Translations under genes and position numbers: made by a program
Notes under the pieces: generated by a model
Told to the model about the DNA's origin: nothing
Seen by the model: the letters and a program-made list of their open reading frames with translations, nothing else
Database searches by the model: none
In this document: positions 9,914-21,318 of the stretch, in pieces
How the letters are laid out: each line of letters opens with the position of its first letter
Numbering within the stretch: the first letter of the stretch is position 1
Assembly (NCBI RefSeq): GCF_028622835.1
Contig: NZ_CP117677.1
Location: forward strand, 1,908,820-1,972,819
Direction: 5' to 3'
From: Caloramator sp. mosi_1
GTDB lineage: Bacteria > Bacillota > Clostridia > Clostridiales > Caloramatoraceae
DNA: 64,000 nucleotides

Positions 9914-10096
9914 CTACAAATACTTTTTAGTCTCCTGTCTTAGTCTTTTTACAAACTTTTCACTAACTTTAAGCTCTTTTGCTATATCTCTATCAGTATA
10001 GCCATTTTCCATCATCTCTGAATATCTTTCATAGTCTAATTCATCAAGTGGGTTAACATAGGATTCTGAATAACCATTTACTCTCTTTTTCTTCAT
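9914..10096 (-). CDS. Small helix-turn-helix protein, 60 residues
   Basis: Encodes a basic start, MKKKRVNGYSESY, and then a predicted helix-turn-helix at about residues 26-55: YSEMMENGYTDRDIAKELKV followed by SEKFVKRLRQETKKYL. The pattern (ME-G-T-RDIA-EL-VSE-FV-RLR) resembles sigma-region-4-like or Spo0J-like DNA-binding helices. It is encoded between the MBL hydrolase and hemZ, only 9 bases before the hemZ start, so cotranscription is likely. A role in DNA binding is inference; I cannot name it. Confidence 0.75.
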   Translation of the reverse strand: MKKKRVNGYSESYVNPLDELDYERYSEMMENGYTDRDIAKELKVSEKFVKRLRQETKKYL

Positions 10097-10163
10097 ATTA
10101 ACCTCTCCTTTTATAAATTCAAATACATTGTTCCCACTTTGATGTCCATATATTCAAATTATC

Positions 10164-10773
10164 TTAAAAAGGGTTAAACCTTTTTTCAAGTCCAATAGTT
10201 GTATATATTCCGTGTCCTGGATAAACCTTTATCTTATCATCTAAAACAAGTAGATTTTCTTTAATTGAATTTATTAGCTCCTCTCTATCTCCCTTTGGAA
10301 AATCAGTTCTTCCAATAGAACCCCTAAAAGTGCATCTCCAGTAAATACAGAATCATTTACTAATACTGAAATTCCTCCTGGTGTATGTCCTGGAGTTTCT
10401 AATATCTTAAGTTCTAAATCTCCAACCTTTAATATATCTTTGTGTTTAACATATAAATCAACATCAAATAGTTTCATATTTGAGTATATTGGTATTAGCT
10501 CAATTGTACCACCATTAATTAAATAACTATCCTTTTCGTGGGCAACTACTAAAGCTCCCGTCTCATCCTTCAATTTTTTACCCCAGCTATATGATCAGCG
10601 TGCCCGTGAGTTAAAATTATATATTTTAAACTGAAATTCATAGACTTTATATCTTCTATAAGTTCTGTTGTGTCTCCACCTGGGTCAACACAAAATGCTT
10701 CATTTGTTTTATCATCAATAACTAAATAACAATTAGTCTGAAAATATCCCATTTCATATGTTTTAACTATCAT
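10164..10773 (-). CDS. MBL-fold metallo-hydrolase, glyoxalase II type
   Basis: About 203 residues. The N-terminal MIVKTYEMGYFQTNCYLVID is typical of the small YcbL/glyoxalase II-like group. The metal motif THGHADHIAGVKN is at about residues 55-68, ETPGHTPGGISVLV gives the next His, GDALF the bridging Asp, and YPGHGIYTTIGLEKRFNPF the C-terminal His. Two breaks at about 10570 and 10320 are single-base losses (GDALFRGSIGRTDFPKGD is recovered). The start ATG at 10773 follows TAGGAGTGATTTAA, which overlaps the dtd stop, so it is translationally close to dtd. Exact thioester substrate unknown. Confidence 0.88.
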
Positions 10774-10784
10774 TTAAATCACTC

Positions 10785-11233
10785 CTAAAAGTTTTTCTTG
10801 CTGTCTAAAAGTAATGTTACTGGGCCATCATTCTCAAGTCTTACCTTCATATATGCTTGAAACTGCCCTTTTTCTACTTTTTTAATATATTTTTACATTC
10901 CTCTACAAAATTTAGATACATCTTTTCTGCATAGTCAGGTTTTGCAGCCATCATATAATTTGGTCTTCTTCCCTTTCTACAGTCCCCATAGAGTGTAAAT
11001 TGAGAAACAACTAATAGTTCACCGTCAACATCCACAAGGGACAAATTCATCTTGCCCTCTTCATCATCAAATATTCTTAAATTACAAACCTTTTCTGCTA
11101 AGTATTTTATATCTTCTTCTGTATCTAATTCTTCTACTCCTAACAGTACTAATATACCCCTATCAATATTTCCTACAATATTACCCTCTACTTCAACACT
11201 TGCGTTATTTACTCTTTGGACAACAGCTCTCAT
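10785..11233 (-). CDS. dtd: D-aminoacyl-tRNA deacylase
   Basis: Homodimeric proofreading enzyme that removes D-amino acids (and glycine from tRNA-Ala) from tRNA. Start [17 protein letters not shown] at ATG 11233 with GGGGTGA upstream. The SQFTLYGD motif is at about residue 79 and the second active-site motif NDGPVTLLL near the end. The frame breaks in a six-A run at about 10880; one extra A joins ILKK to [21 protein letters not shown] and gives the normal 149-residue protein. An in-frame ATG at 11266 would add 11 residues and lies inside the relA end, so it is not favoured. Confidence 0.95.
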
Positions 11234-11243
11234 ATAATCACCC

Positions 11244-13413
11244 CTAATTTCTATTTCTATAAACATCTAATACACCAGACAATTTTCTAAAATCTCTCAT
11301 TATCTTTTCAAGCTGTTCTGTATTTAAAACTTCTAAAGATAGATGTATTGTTGCTGTATTTTTTCTGCTTGTTCTGGCGTTTATTGCTTTAACTGAAACC
11401 TTTGAATTTACAATTGTATTTGTAATATCTGCAAGAAGTCCTGTTCTATCTGTTGCCTCAATTTGTATATCTGCAACAAAGGAGGATGTATGTTCTCCAG
11501 TCCATCTTGCTTCAATAACTCTTTCTGGTTCAGCTTCAGATAAGTGTTTAAAATTTGTACAATCCATTCTATGAATAGAAACTCCTCTACCCTTTGTTAT
11601 AAAACCTACAATTTCATCTCCTGGTACAGGGTTGCAACACTTTGCAAATCGTACTAATAAATCCTTTTCTCCATTTACCTCTATTCCCTGCTTTACACCT
11701 TCTCGTCTTCTTTCACTTTTTGTTTGTTTCTTTTGCTCAAATTCAATAGTATTTTTAGCTTCTTCCTTGTCCTTATCCTTAAACAGTTCTTCTTTTATTT
11801 TTCCTACAACAAGTGAAGCTGAAAGAGCACCGCTGCCTATTGTAGCATAAAGGTCGTCTAACTGAGCATAGTTAAACCTTTTTAAAACAACGTCTATTAT
11901 GTCAGACTTCATTGCATCTGCATAAGATATTTTCTGTCTCCTAAGTTCTTTTTCTATTAATTCTTTTCCCTTTTCAATGTTCTCTTCTTTATAAATTCTC
12001 TTAAAATACTGTTTGATTTTATTTTTTGCCTGTGAACTTTTTGCTATATTTAACCAATCCCTGCTGGGTCCCTTAGATGTACTTGATGTAATTATTTCTA
12101 CTATATCACCAGTTTTTAACTTATAATCAAGCGGAACCATCTTACCATTTACCTTAGCTCCCACACATTTATTGCCTATATCTGTATGTATTCTATAGGC
12201 AAAATCTATCGGCGTAGAATCAATTGGTAAATCAATTACTGTTCCTTTTGGCGTAAACACAAACACTTCATCAGAAAATAAATCTATTTTTACAGTCTCC
12301 ATAAATTCCTTTGCATCACTTGTTTGTTTCTGGAATTCGATAATTTCCCTCAACCACTTTAATCTGTCTCCTAAATCATCGCTGTTTATACCCTCTTTGT
12401 ATTTCCAGTGAGCTGCGATACCGTATTCAGCAGTCCTATGCATTTCCCAGGTTCTTATCTGAATTTCAAAGGGCTGGCCACCAGGGCCTATAACTGTTGT
12501 ATGCAGCGACTGATACATATTTGGTTTTGGCATTGCAATATAATCTTTAAACCTTCCTGGTATTGGTTTCCATAAAGTATGAACAATTCCAAGGGCTGCA
12601 TAACAATCCCTGACTGTATCAACTATAACTCTAACTGCTAATAGGTCAAATATTTGATCAAAGGTTTTATTCTTAAATACCATCTTTCTGTAAATGCTAT
12701 AAAAATGTTTTGGACGACCTTCTATATCGGCAACTATTCCTGATTGTGATAATTTATTTTTTAATATATCTATTATTTCGTTTAATTCCTTTTCACGTTC
12801 TACTCTCTTTTTTGAACTTTATTAACCAAATCATAATATTCATCTGGTTTTAGATACCTTAAACATAAATCCTCAAGTTCCCACTTTATTTTAGAGATAC
12901 CTAATCTGTGGGCAAGCGGTGCAAATATATCTAAAGTCTCTTGGGCCTTTTCCTTTTGCTTGTGTGGTGGAAGATATTTTAATGTTCTCATATTATGAAG
13001 TCTATCTGCAAGTTTAATAAGAATAACCCTAACATCATTTGCCATTGCTACAAGCATCTTTCTAATATTTTCTGCCTGCTGTTCTTCCTTAGATTTATAT
13101 TCTATCTTACCAAGTTTGGTAACACCTTCAACTAAAAATGCAATCTGAGGGTTAAACATATTTTTTATATCTTCATAAGTATATTCAGTATCTTCAACCA
13201 CATCGTGTAAAAGAGCAGCACAAATAGTATCAGTATCAAGCCCAAGTTCTATAGTAATTAATGCAACTTCTACTGGATGCATTAAATAAGGCTCCCCTGA
13301 CTCCCTATATTGGTCTTTATGTGCCTTTTCAGCCAAATAGTAAGCTCTCTTTATTAAATCTATATCAACGTCTAATTTTTGTTTTTTATTTTATCAACAA
13401 TTACATCAAGCAT
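11244..13413 (-). CDS. relA: Bifunctional (p)ppGpp synthetase/hydrolase
   Basis: Long RSH protein (about 724 residues) controlling the stringent response. The HD hydrolase domain is intact ([41 protein letters not shown]). The synthetase domain follows ([40 protein letters not shown]), then TGS ([20 protein letters not shown]), the [13 protein letters not shown] zinc-finger region, and a C-terminal ACT domain ([20 protein letters not shown]). Breaks: about 13375, where [12 protein letters not shown] needs one A, and about 12795, where [12 protein letters not shown] needs one A. Both catalytic activities are predicted. It is followed 11 bases later by dtd, as in most Firmicutes. Confidence 0.95.
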
Positions 13414-13445
13414 AGTCGCCCTCACTTCTCTTGTTTATAATATAA

Positions 13446-13465
13446 GGCTGGTATACATACCAGCC
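13446..13465 (-). terminator. Hairpin between apt and relA
   Basis: Perfect inverted repeat GGCTGGTATACATACCAGCC. The tail on the minus strand is only moderately T-rich, so it may be a weak terminator or attenuator downstream of apt. Confidence 0.5.
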
Positions 13466-13519
13466 ATACTTTTTAATAATTATATATCAAATTTAGTTTA
13501 TTTGCAATTTTTTTCGACA

Positions 13520-14038
13520 TTAAAATTCATATTTTATAAGTGACTCAACGTTATATTTTGCAAGCTTTTCTCTACCGTTTAATCCTGTCAATTCAATTAA
13601 GAAACACATTCCAACTACTTCGCCACCTAATTGTTCAACTAAATTTGCAACTGATGCAATTGTCCCACCTGTAGCAAGTAAATCATCAACAATTAGAACC
13701 CTTTGTCCTGGTTTTATTGCGTCCTTATGTATTTCTAAACAGTCACTTCCATATTCTAAATCGTATTCGTATTTAAGTGTATCTGCTGGAAGCTTACCAG
13801 GCTTTCTTACTGGAACAAAACCAACACCTAATCCATATGCAACAGGTGTCCCAAAAACAAAGCCTCTTGCTTCAGGTCCAACAACTAAATCTATATTCTT
13901 ATCCTTAGCATATTCAATCATTTTATCTACTGCATACTTAAATGCTTCTCCATCCTTTAATAGTGTTGTAACATCCTTGAAACTTATACCTTTCTTTGGA
14001 AAATCTTCTATTATTCTTATTTTTTCTACTAAATTCAT
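13520..14038 (-). CDS. apt: Adenine phosphoribosyltransferase
   Basis: Purine salvage enzyme: adenine plus PRPP to AMP. It has 172 residues, unbroken. Start at [20 protein letters not shown] (ATG 14038, preceded by GGGAGGTATAAAA). The PRPP site [16 protein letters not shown] is at about residues 118-133, and [12 protein letters not shown] and [10 protein letters not shown] are diagnostic. It follows recJ by 2 bases, matching the recJ-apt-relA order of Firmicutes. Confidence 0.97.
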   Translation of the reverse strand: MNLVEKIRIIEDFPKKGISFKDVTTLLKDGEAFKYAVDKMIEYAKDKNIDLVVGPEARGFVFGTPVAYGLGVGFVPVRKPGKLPADTLKYEYDLEYGSDCLEIHKDAIKPGQRVLIVDDLLATGGTIASVANLVEQLGGEVVGMCFLIELTGLNGREKLAKYNVESLIKYEF

Positions 14039-14040
14039 TT

Positions 14041-16406
14041 TTATACCTCCCATTTAAAATTATTGAATAAGTTTTTTAACTCCTGAATTTTCCTGCTATA
14101 GTCTTCAAGTTCTATAGATTCTAAATCAGCCTTAAATTTAATTAACTTTAACAAATCATTTTTTATAAATACCTTGGCAACTTCACTATTTTTTAAAGTC
14201 ATAATAATCTTGTACATCTGATAGGGATTAACATTATAATTTACAGATAATTCATCAACAGTGCCTATAATTTCATTATATAATAAATCACTATATACTT
14301 TAAATAGCATTTCTTTATTTATTTTAATATCTTCAAAAATTCATCTATTAAAACAAGTGTTTCCTCTTCATAAAAATTATATACTTTCTTTGCACTATTT
14401 AAAACCCTTTCATATTCATATGTGCCTGGCAAGAAATCATATATAAGTACCTCTGAATTCATAAAATCTATTTCATCTATATTAGGACAAACAATGATTT
14501 GTGCATCATAACCATCGTTTTTGAAAAATTAACTTTGTAGAAATCCAAAAATATTTTAGTTCATCTAAGGATTTTTAGAGGAAACCAGAATATATCCCTT
14601 TTTAAAATAAACAAATTCCTTTAGGAAGTTTTCATTCTTAGGAATGAAATTTATACCACCAGCAAAATTAGATGCTGTCTTATTATTATCAACAAATTTT
14701 AAATATCTATAATAATTACTCTTAAAATACTCTGTTACCCATTTAGAATGAGGCCTTACTGCTTTTATTAATAATTGAAGATTTTTAGTATTATTCCATT
14801 CGTTAATATCCAGATTAAAAACTACATCTATATTTTCCCATTCCTTGTCTTTTAACTCTTCATACCCATTAAAGTATACACCATCATAGGTTATGCTATC
14901 TTTATCCAATAATAGTTTTAGATGTTTATTATTGCTTCCTACAGCCCTTTTAGAAACTACCTTTAAATTTTCCATATAAAATACCGGTGATGGATTACCA
15001 AAACCGTAGGGCTCTAATTTTTTATTTCCTCTGCTGTCTCAAAGGTTATATCTTCAGTAGTCATCTCTAAATCAATATATAACTTTGGTAAGAACATCTC
15101 AACGTCCATCTCTTTTGCATATTCATTAAGTCTTTCTATGAGCTCATTAATCTTTGACTTTTCTATTGTTAAACCTGCCGCTAATTCGTGTCCTCCAAAT
15201 TTGACTAATATATCTTCACATTTTAACAGATTTTCAAATAGATTAAATCCTTCTATACTTCTACCTGAGCCTTTACAAAAACCTTCCTTATCTTCACAAA
15301 GTAGAATTACTGGTCTATGAAAACGTTCTACCAATCTTGATGCAACTATTCCAACGACACCAACGTGCCAAAATGGTGAGGAAAGAACAATTACTCTATC
15401 GTTTGATAAATCAAAATTATTTTGTATCATAATTAAAGCTTCGTTTAATATTTCTTCTTCTATCTTTTGTCGACTTCTATTTTCTTGGTCAAGATATTTT
15501 GCAATTTGCATTGCTTTATCCTCATCAGTTGTTGTAAATAGTTCAACTGCTATTCTTGCATCACTTAATCTTCCAACTGCATTAATTCTTGGTGCAATTT
15601 GAAAGGCTATGCTATATGATGTAACATCTGTTATACCAGCTACATTCTTTAATGCCTTTATGCCACATTTTTCACTGTTTTGTAGCTTTTTAAGACCTTG
15701 ACTTACAATAATCCTATTTTCTCCTGTAATTTCAACAATATCTGCAATTGTACCTATTGCACATATATCTAAAAGTTCTTCAAATCCAGACAAATTATAC
15801 TTCATCCAAAGTGCTTGAACTAATTTAAAGGCAACTCCGCATCCAGCTAAATTTTTATTTGGATATGTACAGTCGTGTCTTTTAGGATTAATAACATATG
15901 TATCTGGTATTATCTCCTTACACTCGTGATGATCAGTAATTATAATATCCATTCCAAGTTCCCTTGCATACTTAACTTCTTCTACTGCAGTAATTCCACA
16001 GTCAACAGTTATAATTAAATCTGTTGCAAGCTGTTTAATGTAATCTATTGCATCTTTATTTATTCCATATCCTTCGTTTAATCTATCAGGAATATAAAAG
16101 GACACATCTACCCCTAATTTTCTTAAGGCTCTTATAAGTATTGATGTACTGGTTATACCGTCAACATCATAGTCTCCGTATATAACAATCTTTTCTCCCT
16201 TTTTATTGCAGTATCAATTCTTTCAACTGCCCTATCCATATCCTTCAATAGATATGGATTTAAAAGGTTTTCTATTTTAGGGTTTAAAAAATCAAGAGCC
16301 TCTTTGGATAGACTTATTCCTCTTGAATTCAATAGAGCGTTAATTATTCTGTTTTTGTGAAGATTCTGGTTAACGTGTTCTACTTTTTTATAACCCACTT
16401 CTTCAT
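14041..16406 (-). CDS. recJ: Single-stranded-DNA-specific exonuclease RecJ
   Basis: 5'-3' ssDNA exonuclease for recombination and mismatch repair. The start at ATG 16406 (GAGGGG site) reads [15 protein letters not shown] after adding one A; the GTG at 16398 is a frame-shift consequence. The DHH core is seen in [27 protein letters not shown] and [19 protein letters not shown]. The DHHA1 motif is [15 protein letters not shown]. The C-terminal extension from about 14975 to 14041 ([13 protein letters not shown]... to [11 protein letters not shown]) makes the protein about 788 residues, as in several Clostridia where the tail carries an extra domain. Breaks at about 16395, 16200, 15030, 14575 and 14330. 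Confidence 0.92.
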
Positions 16407-16487
16407 AACACTTTTCCCCTCATTTTAGTTGAAACATATATATTATAAATTAGATATGAAACTATTTCAATGGGGGAAAGAAAAAAT

Positions 16488-16506
16488 AGTCAGGATAAAC
16501 CTGACT
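16488..16506 (-). terminator. Rho-independent terminator after secF
   Basis: AGTCAGG-ATAAA-CCTGACT, followed on the minus strand by ATTTTTTC. It separates the secDF transcript from recJ. Confidence 0.8.
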
Positions 16507-16509
16507 GTT

Positions 16510-17372
16510 TTATGCCATTTTCTTTTCATTCCATATATACCAAATTGGGCTTGCTATAAAAATTGATGAATATGTTCCACTTAATATACCAACAATAAGT
16601 GGAAGAGCAAATTCTTTTATTGAAGATACACCAAGAATATAAAGTGCAGTTATAGTAAATAGAGTTGTTAAAACTGTATTTATAGATCTTGTTATTGATT
16701 GAGATATACTTGCATTAACAAGTTCTCTTCTACTACTATAAATACCTTTTTACTGTTTTCTCTTATTCTGTCAAAAACAACTATTGTATCATTTATAGAA
16801 TAACCTAACACCGTAAGAATAGCAGCTATAAAACTACTATTTACAGGAATTTGTAAGAATACATAAATAGCTATAGTTATTAAAAGGTCGTGCACTAAGG
16901 CAATTACTGCTGCTACACCAAACTTAAATTCAAATCTTAATGATATATATATAAGCATTAATGCAACTGCCACTATTGATGAATATATTGCATTTTTTCT
17001 TAATTCTTTTCCTATTGATGGACCTATTCTGTCTGTATATCTTGGCTTTTCTTCCTTTAGGTTTAATGATTCTTTTATTTCTTTATAAAGCTTTGGAATT
17101 TGTTCATCTGTTATAGCATTCCCTCTTATGTTTACTTCATCAGTACCTACCTTTTGCACCTGAGCTGATGGATCGTACTTTGCAGATATTTTTCTTATCT
17201 CTTCTAAAGTACTATTATCTGGTTCTTTATCCATTTTTACTACAACTACAGTTCCGCCTTTAAAATCTATACCTAAATTTAGACCCTTAAAGGCCCACAT
17301 TAACATTCCAACAATTATTATTGAAAGTGATATAGAAATCCAAACTTTTGATCTCTCTACTACCTTTATCAT
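16510..17372 (-). CDS. secF: Protein translocase subunit SecF
   Basis: Membrane partner of SecD that uses the proton motive force to pull secreted proteins through SecYEG. The N-terminal helix ISISLSIIIVGMLMWAF leads into GIDFKGGTVVVV, the SecF signature. Later helices include AVIALVHDLLITIAIYV and VLGYSINDTIVVFDRIRENS. A break at about 16740 loses the C-terminal helices in the first frame; the next frame gives NASISQSITRSINTVLTT and ends IASPIWYIWNEKKMA. Starts 15 bases after secD. About 288 residues. Confidence 0.95.
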
Positions 17373-17386
17373 CTAAATCCCTCCCC

Positions 17387-18624
17387 TTATGCTCCATACA
17401 TTTTTTGTTGTCTATCCAATTTGAATTAACAAAGTTTTTCAATAGGAACTTTGTTACAGTAATTGCTGTAAATAGTGAACATACTACACCTGTCACAAGG
17501 GTAAGGGCAAAACCTTTAACTTGACCTGCACCAAGCCACATTAAAACTAAACCTGCAATAATTGTTGTTATGTTTGAATCTAATATTGATGGTAATGCTC
17601 TGCTAAAACCTGCATCAACTGCAGTTCTTAATGATCTTCCAAGTTTTAATTCTTCCTTTATTCTTTCAAATATTAAAACGTTAGCATCAACAGCCATACC
17701 TATTGATAGTAATAAACCTGCAATACCTGGTAAAGTAAGTGTTGCTTTTAAAACAGTCGTAAATATAAGCATTGTAAGCATTATATAAACTGTAAGTGCA
17801 AGGTCTGCAATTATTCCTGGAATTCTGTAGTATATTGCCATAAATATCATTACTAATAATATACCTATTACGGCTGCCTTTTTACTTGTTGGAATTGCAT
17901 CTGCACCAAGTGAAGGTCCTATTGTTTTTACTGTAGCAGGAACAAGTTCTACAGGCAGTGCTCCTGACTTGATTATTCCTGCAAGTCTCTTTGCCTCTTC
18001 AATATCTTTACTTCCTTCTATTATTGCCTCTCCTGTTGTTATTACACTCTTAACAACTGGGGCTGATACAAGCTCATCATCCATATAGATTGATATAACT
18101 TGACCTACGTATTTTTCTGTTGCTTCTGCAAACTTCTTTGTTCCCTTTTCATTTAACTTTAGCTGTACAACAGGTTGATTTGTTTGTTGATTAACACCAA
18201 CTGTCGCATCCTTTATATCTTCTCCTGTTATAACTACATCATTATTTGGGCCTTTAAATGTCAATTTACCTGTTTTTCCTATTTGCTTAAGTGCATTTTC
18301 TGCATCATATACACCTGGAATTTCTATTCTTATTCTATTTTGTTGTGTTATTGTTACAACTGATTCATTTACACCTAATGCATTAACTCTTAACTCAATT
18401 AGTTCTTTTGTTCTTTCTATAGTTTCCTTTGAAACATTATCTCCCTTTATTTCCTCTTCAATATAGACTCCACCTTTAAGATCAAGTCCTAATTTTGTTA
18501 TTTCTCCTATTGAACTTATCTTATAATCACCTACTATAAGTCCTGATGATAGTATGTAGGCAAAAAGAACAATCAACACAGCTGAAATTAAAAACTTTAA
18601 TCTGCTTTTTGTCTTTACTTGCAT
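17387..18624 (-). CDS. secD: Protein translocase subunit SecD
   Basis: About 413 residues, six predicted membrane helices with a large P1 periplasmic-type domain after helix 1. LGLDLKGGVYIEEEI is the SecD signature; VGVNQQTNQPVVQLKLNEKG belongs to P1. GLLLSIGMAVDANVLIFERI and RALPSILDSNITTIIAGLVL are the conserved membrane motifs. The reading frame passes the true stop: one A is missing at about 17403, and the real end is NWIDNKKMYGA. secD and secF are separate genes here, as in most Clostridia, rather than fused as in Bacillus. Confidence 0.95.
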
Positions 18625-18642
18625 TTAGAATCCCCTTTCAGA

Positions 18643-19301
18643 TTACAACAATCTTGCATCATTAATTACAAGTTGAAAGTTTGTGTTTAAGAATGCAGCA
18701 GCCTTTCTACACATCATCATTCTGGCTAAGAAAATCTCAAAATACTCCATAACAGGACATATTTCTATATTTATCTTAAGATTTAATCTTATAATTCTTT
18801 CATCTTTAATAATTTCAACCTCTGACTTTTCTGCTGCATAGTTAACTCTGTCGTGTATATCAAATGTAGCAAATTCCTTATTTCTCACCCTCCCTCTATG
18901 TACGTCTGTTTTATCTGCTATAATTAGTGCAGCCGCAATATCATTTACAGGATGACCATACTCTTCTTCGTGATTACCTATTGCCGATGCAATATATGCA
19001 ATTTCATTATAGTCCATTCCCATTTCCTTTAAAATTCTCATTGCAAGAATTGCACCGGTTTGTCCGTGATCGTGTCTGCTTACCACATTACCAATGTCGT
19101 GCAAAAACCTGCAATTGCTGCAAGTTCAACTTCTCTATCTGAATATCCTAATTTTTTTAAGATATTCGAAGCAATGTTAGATACTATTGTCGAATGTCTT
19201 AAACTATGTTCGGTAAAGCCCATTGAACCTAAAAATTTGTCACCCTGTTCCATATAGGTCTTAACTTCTTCATTATTTTTTACATCAATTAATGTAACCA
19301 T
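18643..19301 (-). CDS. HD-domain phosphohydrolase
   Basis: About 219 residues with a metal-dependent HD domain: GFTEHSLRHSTIVSNIA (first His), AGFLHDIGNVVSRHDHGQ (HD doublet), GNHEEEYGHPV and IIADKTDVHRGRVR. The HD motif is split by a one-base loss at about 19085, where AAIAGF-LHDIG is recovered. It lies between gamma-CA/SCIFF genes and secD. The substrate is unknown; HD proteins of this type hydrolyse phosphate esters or nucleotides, and I cannot narrow it further. Confidence 0.85.
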
Positions 19302-19375
19302 AGCTCCACCTCTTATATTTATTCTACGTAAAATTTAAAATTCCTGCTAATTTTAGTAAAAGAATTTTAAATTAT

Positions 19376-19396
19376 AAAAGGGATAGACCCCCTTTT
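19376..19396 (-). terminator. Possible terminator after the carbonic anhydrase gene
   Basis: On the minus strand AAAAGGG-GGTCTAT-CCCTTTT, followed by an AT-rich but not T-only tail. Weak. Confidence 0.45.
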
Positions 19397-19400
19397 ATTC

Positions 19401-19901
19401 TTACTTATAGTCTTGAGCAAGGTTCATATAATTTATTGCTGACTGCTTTATATGTTCAACCTCTTCTTCAGTAAGCTGTCTTACAACCTTTGCTGGAGTT
19501 CCCATTACCAAACTTTTAGGAGGTATTTCTTTCCCTTGAGTAACTACTGAACCTGCTGCTACTATTGAGTCTTCACCAATAATTGCACCATTTAATATAA
19601 CTGCTCCCATACCTATAAGGCATCTATCCTTTACCTGTGCACCGTGAACTATTGCATTATGTCCTATAGTTACATAGTCACCAATTATAGTTGGGGCATT
19701 TTTATCCGAATGAAGTACACATCCGTCCTGTATATTAACACATTTTCCTATAGAGATTTTATTTATATCTCCTCTTAGAACCGCCCTATACCATATACTA
19801 CTTCCTTCTTTTACTTCAACATCACCAATAACATCTGCCGATTCTGCTACAAATACATCCTGTGCAATTTTAGGAAGTTTTTCAAAATAGTTTCTTATCA
19901 T
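19401..19901 (-). CDS. Gamma carbonic anhydrase family protein
   Basis: A 166-residue left-handed beta-helix protein of the YrdA/PaaY group. Hexapeptide repeats run from about residue 20 to 130 (VIGDVEVKEGSSIWYRAVLRGD, IGKCVNIQDGCVLHSD, IGDYVTIGHNAIVHGAQV). The zinc-ligand pattern is visible in CVLHSD, GHNAIVHG and the Arg/Asp pair in RAVLRGDIN. It may hydrate CO2 or bind an acyl-CoA-like ligand; activity is not proven for most relatives. It follows scfB by 2 bases and is probably in the same transcript. Confidence 0.9.
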   Translation of the reverse strand: MIRNYFEKLPKIAQDVFVAESADVIGDVEVKEGSSIWYRAVLRGDINKISIGKCVNIQDGCVLHSDKNAPTIIGDYVTIGHNAIVHGAQVKDRCLIGMGAVILNGAIIGEDSIVAAGSVVTQGKEIPPKSLVMGTPAKVVRQLTEEEVEHIKQSAINYMNLAQDYK

Positions 19902-19903
19902 AA

Positions 19904-21261
19904 TTATTCCTCCATAAGTTTAGCTTTTATAGCTATTGCACATTCAACTCTCTTCTTCATCATTTGGCATCCAAGTTCGTATGGAACGTGTATATCTTTA
20001 TTAAAGCTGTAGTTGTTTGCTTGACATCCTCCAGAACAATAAAATCTCGCCCAACATTCCATACATTTAGGCTTATTATATATATGTCCATTTTTAAAGG
20101 TTTTTATTAGTTCTTTATTTGATATTCCATCAAATACATTACCTAACTTAAATTCTTCATTTCCAACAAACTGATGGCAAGGATATATATCTCCATCTGG
20201 AGTTACTGCAACATACTCATATCCTGCACCACAACCAGAAATTCTTTTATATACACAAGGACCTCCATTAACATCTATGTTGAAATGATAGAATTTAAAT
20301 CCTTTTCCTTGTTTTTGTCTATTAACTATTTCATCTGCCAATTTATCGTATTGTTCAAATATTGTATCTAAATCCTCTTCTCTTAAAGAAAGGGGTGCTT
20401 GTCTTCAAGAACAACAGGTTCGATTGATATTTCCTTAAAGCCTTCGTCTGCAAGCATCATAACATCATTATAAAAATCTAAGTTTTCTCTTGTAAAGGTA
20501 CCTCTTACATAATATTGTTTTCCATCTTTTCTCTTCTCTACCATTGCCTTTATCTTGGGTAAAATGTCGTCAAAGGTTCCTGTACCATCATATCTTATTC
20601 TAATATTATCATTAACTTCCTTTCTTCCATCTATACTTAAAACTACATTGCCCATATTTTCATCTATAAAATCCATTATTTCATCATTTAACAATGTAGC
20701 ATTTGTAGTTATAGTAAATCTTATGTTTTTCCCTGTTTCCTTTTCTCTTTTTCTTGCATATTCAACGATTTCTTTTACAGTCTTAAAATTCATCAGGGGT
20801 TCTCCACCAAACAAATCAATTTCTACGTTTTTTCTTGGGCCTGCATTTTCTATAACAAAATCTACCGCTCTTTTACCTACTTCTGGTGACATAAGCTTTC
20901 TTTCACCTTTATAATCTCCCTCTGAAGCAAAGCAGTATTTACATTTTAAATTACAGTCGTGTGCTATATTTAAACACATAGCTTTTATATAGGATGGTCC
21001 ATTATCATTCAATATTATATTTTTATATGGATCTTCTGTATATAATAATCCTTCTTCCTCTAACTGCATTATTTCATCATATGCTTCCTTTATTTGTTCC
21101 TTTGAATATTTATTTTGTAAATTTATTATGATTTCATCTAAAGTATTTGATTTATAGTGATCTAATACATCATAAACTATATCATCTACAACGTGAATTG
21201 CTCCACTATTTACGTCTATTACTATATTCATTCCCATTTGTCTAAATTTGTGTAATTTCAA
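19904..21261 (-). CDS. scfB: SCIFF-peptide radical SAM maturase
   Basis: Radical SAM enzyme with a SPASM C-terminal domain that installs thioether crosslinks in the six-cysteine SCIFF precursor. The N-terminal part (LHKFRQMGMNIVIDVNSGAIH) is the RiPP recognition-like region. The cluster motif is CNLKCKYCFASEGDYKGERK at about residue 105. SPASM cysteines are seen in CGAGYEYVAVTPDGDIYPCHQF and CMECWARFYCSGGCQANNYS. One frame break at about 20390 rejoins KHPFSLREEDLDTIFEQY. About 453 residues. It lies just downstream of its substrate gene, separated by a small hairpin that should set a higher level for the peptide than for the enzyme. Confidence 0.94.
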
Positions 21262-21291
21262 CGTTTTTTCCTCCTTATATTATAGTTAAAA

Positions 21292-21313
21292 AGCAGTAAC
21301 ATAAGTTACTGCT
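21292..21313 (-). terminator. Attenuator hairpin between SCIFF and its maturase
   Basis: AGCAGTAAC-ATAA-GTTACTGCT, followed on the minus strand by TTTTTAAC. A partial terminator here would give many peptide transcripts and fewer maturase transcripts. Confidence 0.7.
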
Positions 21314-21318
21314 ACAGA

